Of a stretch of DNA of 64,000 nt, positions 55,490 through 64,000 are shown piece by piece (position 1 is the first letter of the stretch; each line of letters starts with the position of its first letter). Below the pieces are notes generated by a model. The model was given only the letters and a program-made list of their open reading frames with translations, was not told the DNA's origin and did no database searches. The stretch spans positions 17,609,194-17,673,193 of the forward strand of contig CM038711.1 of assembly GCA_021613375.1 (NCBI GenBank). The letters run 5' to 3'. This stretch comes from Megaleporinus macrocephalus. Lineage: Eukaryota > Chordata > Actinopteri > Characiformes > Anostomidae. Made by a program: the position numbers and the translations under genes.

Positions 55490-56609
55490 CATATGAACAA
55501 TGATAGGAACACATTCACACATTTCAGTATAAGGTGTTATATGTAGCATTTAAAATGGATAATCAGATATCAACCGAAAGGAAAGCACACAATTCACAGC
55601 CACTAATCCTCCTGCTGCACTGTAAAATGTTTTATTGTTTTAGAGGGGAAAGCGGTGTTGGCACCTTTCATTAACTTTTTAACTGTGAACAACCAGCTGA
55701 AGTTGACTTATTTTTTATTAATCAAATATTCTTTTCCATGTTAAAACTGCAGCTTATACAGGCCACCAGAGTGTATTACAAAACCACTGCAGGTGGAATG
55801 AAAAACAAGCTGGCAAATAGGAAGCCAACTTCATCGCCCACATATTTAACAAGATTCTACACAACTTGCATTCAAAGTTATTAGTTGCTTTGCACATTTC
55901 ACCCTGGACAGTTTTTTTAAACCTTAGACAATATTAAGCAGGCTTTTCTCAGAGATTGACTAAAGAGAGGAACAGTTCCACCTTTATTAGCATCACAACC
56001 CCAACAGCAACTTGCAAGTAGCAGCCATGCTATGTGATTTTAACCAATAGATCACCTTAAACTGATTAAGATTAACTACTAGCAAGCTCCACGTCAATAC
56101 TGTTAACATAGCTAAATAACCTAATGACCTTAGCATATTTGCGTGGAGGTTTATTTTATTTTCTTACCTGTGTTTGTTTTGTCATGTTGATTTTCTTTGA
56201 ATCATCTCTGTATCTCGCTCTAGACCAGCAAATTAGAGCAGAGATTATCCAATTATTTATGAGTTCCCCAAAAAGTGGAAACTGCATGTTTCATTCTAAG
56301 ATCAAATGATAGGGTGTAAATGGGCATACAAAACCTCATCTGGGCATTTTACACCTTGACCAAAGTCATATATGTAGACGTTAGACAACAATTGAAAATA
56401 CTGAATTACTGACTTCTATGGCACCTTTAACTTTCTGATTGCCTTACAACAGATGTTCACTGGACTTCTAATAGTAAATGAATAGAAGACTAATCTATAA
56501 TAGTTTTGCATTCCATTAACCTATTATTGGAGGTTCAATAAACTCCACACACCCAATCCTTCTAATCAGGAGACTTCCTTCTTGTGAGAAGACAACTCAA
56601 CGCTATCCT
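55490..56609. other. upstream flank between hAT and LINE-like repeats
   Basis: AT-rich unique sequence. No gene or repeat recognised. Confidence 0.55.
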
Positions 56610-57060
56610 CAGAATCAGAATCATACTTTATTGGCTCACTTACTTTATTACACATACAAGGAATTTGTTTTGGTTGCAGTAGCTCACATTGCACGATAAC
56701 TGACATTACAGAAGTAACAAACACACCCAACCTAGCCATCCTCCTACACATACACACACACACACACATACAGTGACATACACGCACAGACACACCTGTA
56801 AACTTGACATGTGCAGAGTTGTGATGAAGTGATAAGTGCAGAAGTAAAGGACAGTGCAGACTGAATTAAATAGATATAAATATGTGGAACAGAAGAGTCA
56901 CTGGTTGAGACTGTGGTACAGAGTGTCCTGAGACTATCAGATAAATAAAAGTGCAGTACAGAGAAAGAAGAGTGAAGAAGAGAACATCTGGATATGGATG
57001 TAAGTATGTAGTAGACTGTACAGAGAAAATCCTGTCGGTGTTCTAGAACAATGGACTGAC
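56610..57060 (-). mobile_element. LINE-like 3' end (CR1/L2/Rex1-type tail)
   Basis: Read on the minus strand it ends CAAATTCCTTGTATGTGTAA, then CCAATAAAGTATGATTCTGA and TTCTGAG. A short tandem ATTCTG tail is typical of CR1/L2-group LINEs. The body contains a CA run (56751-56770). No reverse transcriptase part is present, as expected for a 5'-truncated copy. Confidence 0.5.
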
Positions 57061-57119
57061 CCAAAATGAGTATTATTGAATGTTATTGGGGTCCTTGGAT
57101 TGTGCAATCTTCTAATACT

Positions 57120-57227
57120 TGTCATGCCCTGCCTTAGTTATATCGTACACTTGTTTCTTTTTGTATTCATCATGAATAAAAGACATTTGCGCATGTATCC
57201 ACCACTCCCGCCTGTCCAGACATTACA
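57120..57227 (+). mobile_element. shortened LTR related to the 9.8-kb solo LTR
   Basis: Starts TGTCATGCCCTGCC and ends GAATAAAAGACATTTGCGCA then TGTATCCACC..CATTACA. The 3' half aligns with the solo LTR end (AATAAAACC..GTGTATCCAC..CCTGCC..CATTACA). Flanks ATACT / AGACT may be a worn 5-bp duplication. It has lost about two thirds of its length. Confidence 0.62.
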
Positions 57228-57229
57228 AG

Positions 57230-59700
57230 ACTGAACTGGAGGTGTGCAAACATATCCCTGCAGATGTTCTAGAAAATCTTTGGGAAAGGAAACTGTAATA
57301 GAGTAATAAAGGCAACGCGTGGCACTAAACACATTACAATTTGATATCTTTAGTTGTTTGGACTGTTACTTTTTATAAAATATATAATTTGTAATGAATG
57401 GCTATTTGATTGGACATTCAATGTACACACAGACAGATCTCTCTATTTTCCATATAGCTCTTATCTCCATTGCATATAAGTTTCAGTGGAGGGTTACGGT
57501 TTTCTTCAGGCAGGTTCTCAGCTATATTTCTAGGTAATTTGTATGACACAACAACACAAAATTAAAATAACGTTCCTGAAGTTTTCTTTTTTGAAGTTAA
57601 ATAGATGCACATGTCCACACAAACCAAACACATAATTTGATGTATTTGTTTTGGCTTTAAATCACCTTCAGTACTCCTTATATATATTATAAATCTGTCT
57701 TAGAAAACAAGCACTAGTTGCCCATGTTCGCTTACTGCTTTAAACTATATATGCCATTTCCTTTTTTTTGTCTACAGCAATTGTGAGGCTGTGATGCAAG
57801 TCAAACGGAGGTTGAAATGAATGTGTGCTTCAAGGATACACTCTCAATGGGCCCATTGAACCTTTCCTTGTCCCTGTTCCTGACTGGTCCGTGTGTGGCA
57901 GCTGAAGCCCCATATTGCACTCGAGATTTTCTGAAGTGCTATTAAGGCGGCTCCATCCACACTCTCATCTTCTCCCCACTTTCAGTTGAAACCATGACAG
58001 TGTGTGCCATCGCTGATTAAGGAAACTGATCTTGTTTATGGCAGTATGCAAAACATTCAACTGTTAGGACATTTTTATAGTCTTTCCTATAAGCATTAAC
58101 CCTGTTGACCTATTTTGATAATGTTATGTAATTAAATCTGCAGCAGTCATGTTACAGCCAAAGCACACTTTGTTTTTTTACTCTGTGCTCTTCCCAGTTT
58201 TGTTCAGTTCCTGCTAGCTAGGTTTTCCCTCAATCACACTGCGACCAAAGCAGGGCGACATCTGACTAAAGGCGCAACATTACCAAGTGGGGAGGGTACA
58301 GTATGTGGCCAATGCCGCTAACCCAAAATTTGAAAACAGCTTAACATGCTTGGTGAACGTTAAAAGCCAATTCTTTTACGTCCACTAACAGATGCCTGCA
58401 TTGGCTAGCATGAGTGATGGGGGAGAGGAAGGGCAATCTTACCCACCCAGAAAGAGCAAAACCAAATATGCTGTCTTGTATTTCCAGCCACAAAGGGCCA
58501 TGGAATCACTGGGGATCAAATCTAGTGACCCTCTGACAGGAAATTATTGGCTTGTTCTGAACGTTTTTATTATGATGGCGACCCAATGGAACCAAAAAAA
58601 AAACCCAAAAAAAAAAACCAGGAAAATCAACAGCAGCTTTACAACACAAAAATAACAGTTTGTTGATTGTTCTTGGTTATTTTTCCCAGACAACATTTTA
58701 TTATTACAGCAAACATTTATTCTAAATACATATTTTGTGACTTTATGTAAACACAACTTCTGCAGCAAACTGTTTTTGAACATATGCTGTCTGTAGGATT
58801 GTATTATTATTATATAAAATCTTATTGTCATCACAGAACTTAAATACCTGTATCGACTTGTTAGGTCTAGTTAGGCAGGTCAAGAACTGTCATTACACTG
58901 GAAAAAAATGTTCCAAAGTAAACCTAAAAAACAGGTTATAAAAACCAGGTTAACAGCACAATAATCAAAAACATATTTCAAAATCCACCATAGGCTATTT
59001 AAAAAACACAAACTCAAGTTTTTTGGAATGGCCCTCAAACTTTACTGACTTTAACAACATTGAAAATAAATAGCTCGATAAATAGCTCAAAAGCCCAAAT
59101 ATATATTACAAAAATAAAAAACTAGGGAAACTGTCCACTCCTGGTTTTATTACACAATTACATTTTTAAAAAATATATATATAAAGTAATCATCTCTTGT
59201 GATTATTTAACATTTATTTTTCATGTTATATAAGAAAACATCAAACTATTGACCTATTCATATGCAAACTTGTGTATTTTCATTTGATTATTTTCTTGGC
59301 ATTTATTTTATTCTGTTGCATACATTTATATGTGTTTCATGTGCTTTTTCAATGCAAATCCACCAACAGGGGGTGGGGATTGGGATTATTGGGGGTGAGG
59401 TGGATTGGTGAAGTTCTATGATGATGATGATTATTATTATGTCAAAAGGCAATAAAATTGTTCATTAAAAATGAAATAATTGCGCATAAACATTTTTAAA
59501 CATTTCTTTTTTCAAATATAACCTTTGCATCATATGGAAGTTCTTTAAACTTTAAAAATGTTCAACACACTCTCACAGCTCATTCACAAAATGCTTCGTC
59601 CCATTAAACGGTCCTTTAGGAAACCGCAGGTAGTTCTTCTAGAGCATTAAAGTATTTGTGCTTAAGCTATCCCAGGTCTGAAGGTAAATTAGAAGGATGC
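57230..59700. other. upstream flank, unique sequence
   Basis: No gene recognised. A mixed-composition stretch at about 57790-58010 could be a conserved non-coding block. The open frame at 58392-58655 ends in Lys/Asn-rich low complexity and is not called. The rest is AT-rich. Confidence 0.5.
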
Positions 59701-60260
59701 TGTGTGGCTGTCAGTAAATATTCCTTTGCTGCTTTTCTTCCTGCCGCATCAAGATCATTATCAATTACCCACAGACGCTGTCTCGCTGTTTGCCCGTGGA
59801 GAATCAGACTAGGTGTCGGAGGGGGAGCTAAAGGTCACTGCACATCACATCTAATTCCAACTTTGTTTTGTTGTGCCATAAAAAGAACAACACAAGCATG
59901 CTTGTTCACATGAGTTTCAGAACAGGGATATTTTTATGCCCCCCGCTCTGTTTTAGGACAGTGGCTCAGGAATTTCACTTCCCTGCTCATTTTCATCACA
60001 GTGGCTTTATGGACCCATTATCGGAGCTCATTTGGACAGGTGACATCTCGGCCGGCCACATTGGCCAGTCTTTGCCTCTCTTTGTCTGGGCGGTTATATG
60101 GCTAGGTCATAAACATGCTCCAGCACACGGGCAATATGCCTCTCTGAGCACCCAATTTGTTTAAAAGGCCCAGCCCTTAATCTGGCACTGTCAGTATTCG
60201 GGCTACTTCTCAGAGGAGATTTATTTATGACTTTATCCTTGTTGTTATCTGCTCTTCCTC
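59700..60260. other. candidate conserved non-coding block upstream of rasgrf1
   Basis: 560 bases of balanced, non-repetitive sequence (for example ACAGGTGACATCTCGGCCGG near 60038) in an AT-rich setting, 8 kb upstream of the gene. Overlapping + strand open frames at 59656-59913 and 59868-60164 show no known protein. Likely regulatory or simply unique; conservation must be tested. Confidence 0.25.
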
Positions 60261-61800
60261 ACATCCTATCTGCCCTAAACCCCCTCCCTCTCTGCTGTGG
60301 CCATTTAAATGTGTGCCAGCTTTTTCTTTTCCCCTTTTCAGCAGTCTGTCTGTGCAAAAGATCTAAATGTGAGTAATTTATTGGTTCCATAAACTGAAAA
60401 CCAGATTGAAAGAGAGGAGAAATTAAGATGATGGGATTAAGATGATTTTTCTTCACAAGGTTTCCTCAATTAGAACCACTATCACTGGCCAGCGATCACC
60501 TCGTTCTTTGAATAAATTTGCATAGATGCACATGCGAGGAGTGAGATAACACTGGCTGTATTGTTGGTGTGCTAGTGTGAGGGCACAGTCTAGGGTAAAA
60601 CCTGCTCAACAACAGTGACGTTATGTATGTGTGTGTGTGGAGGGGGGGCATTGGGGGGGGGTTAGGGGCTGCACCCTTTGCTGCGGGTCCCTGAATACAG
60701 TGTCCTGCTCGAAGCATGCGTCCAGTCACTTGGAGATGCTTTTCAGAATCCCTTCTGCTTCCAAGACTAGAGAAGACCAAAGAGAGGAAAGGAAAGTGTT
60801 TTGTCTGCACCAGTCTGAATCAGCATTCTTTCGGTAGCTACGGCAACTGCTGCCGGAGCTCCAGTTGGGCTGACTCTGCGACTCATGTAGGCAGGAGAAC
60901 AGCTTTGAAACGTTAGATATTCCTCTTTTGTCCCCTGTTCAACCCCTTTCTTTGCTCTCAAGTGGCAGAGAACAGCGACATGTGCGTATACTTATTTTGT
61001 GGGACCAAATGTTCCAGTCATGATAAAAAGCATGACATTGTTGACATTGTGGAACTATATTTTGCTAAAAAACTGAATGTAAAATGTAAAACATGCACAC
61101 CTCTTTATCATGGTGGTGAAAGGAACTGAGGATTCCAGTGTCTAGAACATAGTTGTTTTATTTTTGACCTAAAATAATGGTGAAAAGATGGTAAATCTGG
61201 AATTTCTTTGGGTACTATCTTGCCTTACAATGCCTTTCATGTACCTCTCTGCTGTGAATGGTAAATGAATTGTAAAACAGTTGTCTTACACTCTTACAGC
61301 TTTAGGTCTAACTGTGTACCTTTAATAAGTTTTAAAGGTAAACTGCATTGATGCTTTAATAGGAAAGGAGTATTTTTGTTCCTTATAACTTTTCGTAAGT
61401 TAAAGGTGCAGAATTATATTCAACACACTTTTAATACATTGCAATACGCTTTATGTAACATTTAGGGAATGTTTCCTCATGGTTTCTTAACTGTCCATTC
61501 TGTGTGTGCTGGAAAAAAGCACACACAGTCAGCAACAGTGGGTGTTTGTGTTTGTGTACAGGCAGGGAGAAGGGAGAGGCAGGGGGACTTAAAGACAGAG
61601 AAACCTCAGGAAGTTGAGAATGAAGTTGGCTTCCTATTCCGTGCTGGTGCTTGAGTGTAATTGCTGAGCATTCATTTGGGGGCGGAACTTCCTATGGAGC
61701 ACTGAAGGGTGGTGTGTATTTGTTTTGCCCCAAAAGTTTAAATATCAACATATCAATATAAAAAAATGTAAAAAAAAACAAAAACAAAAAAACAATGCAT
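60260..61800. other. upstream flank with G-run
   Basis: No gene recognised. Contains the G-runs at 60642-60661 (GGGGGGGCATTGGGGGGGGG) after a short GT run, able to form G-quadruplex-like structure. Low-complexity A-runs near 61770. Confidence 0.5.
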
Positions 61801-62180
61801 GAGTAAATCATTTATGGATTTCAGCTGATAGTTTGGGGTCTCCTTTGTTCTGTTTTTTTCTTTCATAATGTGGCAAATCCTTTAGGTGGGTGAACAATCT
61901 GGACTTCAAGCCAGTTTAGCACCCAGATTCTTTTACTAGGGAGTCATGCTTTGTAATACATGCTGAATGTGGTTTGGCATTTTCTTGATGCACCTGCATA
62001 CAGTATTGCCTTTTGAACTTTTGTCCACCAGTTCAAAAAAGAAATTCAAATTTGTACTTGTCGGACCACATGGCACTTTTCCTCCTTGCCTTAGTTCGCC
62101 TTAAATGAGCTTGGACATAGAGAAGGGAGAAATGTTTGTGGATATGTTTATATATCTGTTTTTTCTTTGCATAGTAACGT
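61800..62180. repeat. degenerate dispersed DNA-transposon-like repeat
   Basis: TTGTCGGACCACATGGCACT-type phrase (62058-62077), GCCTTAAATGAGCTTGGACA and TTCTTTGCATAGTAACG are recognisable from an abundant fish repeat of DNA-transposon origin. Borders and family are uncertain. Confidence 0.42.
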
Positions 62181-63683
62181 TTTTACCTAAAATCACTAAA
62201 GAGCAGCAAGTTAGTTGGTCTTCTGATTACTGTGTCCACACACCTACCTCAATACAAGTGTAGACCTTTCACATTTTTCTCCTTTCATCCTTCAGTATCC
62301 CTTCCACCCATGCGCTTTGTGTTGGAGACTGGTTTACCCCTAATTACATGATCCACTAGGCCTCTAATTCACCGTGCTCTCCTCAGACGACATTTACTAA
62401 TTACTCCCTCCTTTTTTTAGCAACAGCTCCCTCCTTTTTATCAAGCCTTCCCTTTGCTCCTGATTGTCTACTCCCTGTGCACTCGCGGTGGTTGAGGATA
62501 CCTCCATGGCCTCCGCCTATCGCACACAAGGAACTGTAGGGCCCTTAATCCATCAAGACACCAGAAATAAACCACAGTGCCACTTCAGTGGTGAGGAGCT
62601 TTAACAACTTTGCCATCAACTAAAACAGAAGTATGCTACCCAAAAATAGGTTTCCTTACAGAAGTGGCTTGCTAAGCACAATCCAGCATGGCTGTGTCAG
62701 GCTTGGATAGAACTTTTTGATATATGGTCTGTGCCAGTGCAAAAAAGGAGAATGTGCTGCATTTCGGTTCTTGCTAAAGCCTCTACAATTATAGGCTACT
62801 TGCTAGCATGAATAACATTTTAATTGCTTAAAACTAAGTATCTAATAAGTATCTTACCCAAAAAAAGTTTTTATCAGAGAATTAGTGCTGGAAATGTACA
62901 AAAGAACAATAGGTTTATACCACTTTCTGCACCAACTACAAGCTATAAAATGACAATGCATCAAGAATTTTTGTCACCCAGCAGCTAGTTTCCATGAAAT
63001 TCACTTTTGTTAATTATTATATCTGCAAAAAAGTCACGTAAGTTTTGAATTTTTAATAAAACGTTTTCTCAAATAAATCCCTGAATTGCTAAACAGTTTT
63101 AAAACGAAACAAATGTATTGACCCTCAACGTATTACTGGGTTTCTACAGGTTTTTGAAGCATTAACATGTTTTTTCACAATAAGTGCTTTGAGTGGAAAT
63201 GTAGCCAATTAGCTGCATGTTGGTCTGACATTTTTACAATACAAACAGGCCAGCAAATAAATATAGGCCAGAATTCGGTACAGTACATTCACTGTATTAA
63301 GTCTTTATTGAGCTGTGTTCATTTTACCAGAGGAGGTGCAGTAATGTGGTTTATTTATGTGGGATAAAGGAGCTATGTAATTTTCCCCCCAAAGAGCCTG
63401 GCTCAAAACATCACAGTGTGAGCATTTATGTCAGCATTATGCGCCAGGTGTCATGCCTCCAAGCAGTAACAACATATTGTGTGGCTAAACAGGTTGGCAT
63501 TAGATTCATAAAGTGGGTTCATTCAAATTCAGTGGTGGCCAACAAGATTGCCTTTTGAGTTTTGGATTTCAGAAGTCTTGTCATAAAATTGAGTATTAAA
63601 GAGTCTAACCAAGCTGTCGGCATTCTTTTCTATTACTTGGGTTTTCTTACGTGGCTGTGTTGCCAATTAGAACAGAACTACTA
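62181..63683. other. upstream flank, no recognised feature
   Basis: AT-rich unique sequence. No gene or clear repeat recognised on either strand. Confidence 0.5.
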
Positions 63684-64000
63684 CACAGTCGAGTCACATT
63701 ATTATGATCACTTCCTACTTTCAATGGTGAAAGCAACTTAGGTGGCAGCGTTCTGGTCTGTGAAATGTTTTTGTGTCATTCTACAGAATCACACATCCAT
63801 GTATCCATCCTTGCGGATCATGTACACCCATACATCCTGATTAATCTTTCCCCGAGGTGGATGGGATGTTCCAGCAAGACAATGCAACGTCACACAGCTA
63901 GAAATGTACAACACTGGTTGGGCAAGCATAACCAAGACTTCCAAGTACTACCCTGGACCACTGATTCCCCAGACCTGAACCGAGTTGAGCATCTGTGGGA
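63684..64000 (+). mobile_element. partial Tc1/mariner element running off the right edge
   Basis: Left end CACAGTCGAGTCACATTATT after a TA at 63682-63683, then a jump to the transposase catalytic region. From about 63873 the + strand reads FQQDNATSHS (Asp region) and, after a frame break, VQHWLGKHNQDFQVLPW and DSPDLNRVEHLW (Glu region). So the gene is internally deleted and frameshifted. The rest is outside the window. Confidence 0.72.

Noticed and set aside
1..64000. CRISPR arrays, operons, prokaryotic or phage defence systems
   Set aside because: No spaced direct repeats or compact gene clusters; the window is vertebrate nuclear DNA.

Overview
The window comes from a vertebrate nuclear genome, most likely a teleost fish. 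The coding signal is a chain of short exons with GT..AG borders spread over about 50 kb, set in AT-rich sequence full of microsatellites, Tc1/mariner copies, a hAT element and an LTR of the kinds common in fish genomes. Otophysan fish are a reasonable guess from the repeat families, but the sequence does not prove it.

One protein-coding host gene can be read, on the minus strand: rasgrf1, a Ras/Rac guanine nucleotide exchange factor of neurons. Nineteen coding exons were placed base by base. They run from the ATG in exon 1 (51623) down to exon 19 (861..973). All phases agree and together give 987 codons plus 2 bases. Visible parts are PH1, a coiled coil, the IQ calmodulin-binding motif, the DH (Dbl) domain, PH2, the REM/RasGEF-N region and the Ser-rich linker carrying an RRMS kinase site. 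The catalytic CDC25 domain and the stop codon lie beyond the left edge. Intron 1 is very large (about 22 kb, 29364..51347) and fills the middle of the window.

Upstream (right) of exon 1 is a GC-rich, CpG-rich start region (about 51200..52130). It holds two CACGTG palindromes and a near-consensus RE1/NRSE site (52104..52124), which fits a gene silenced by REST outside neurons. From 52.1 kb to the right edge no gene was found, only mobile-element remnants and unique sequence.

Mobile elements: an intact-looking Tc1/mariner element with a complete transposase of DD35E spacing in intron 11 (13722..15287); at least three older Tc1-like copies (21461..22500, 23969..24565, 63684..64000) and a weaker one near 41.5 kb; a non-autonomous hAT element with an 8-bp target duplication (54295..55481); a solo LTR with a 5-bp target duplication (9796..10125) and a shortened relative (57120..57227); a LINE-like 3' end; and several copies of a short fish repeat.

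The most notable points lie in gene structure and regulation. Intron 12 needs a GC donor and its acceptor is backed by a (CT)21 microsatellite. Intron 17 is 93 bases, a multiple of three, and open in frame just after the RRMS site. Microsatellites also supply the pyrimidine tracts of introns 14 and 18. The RE1 site is a clear promoter signal. I found no undescribed multi-gene system.
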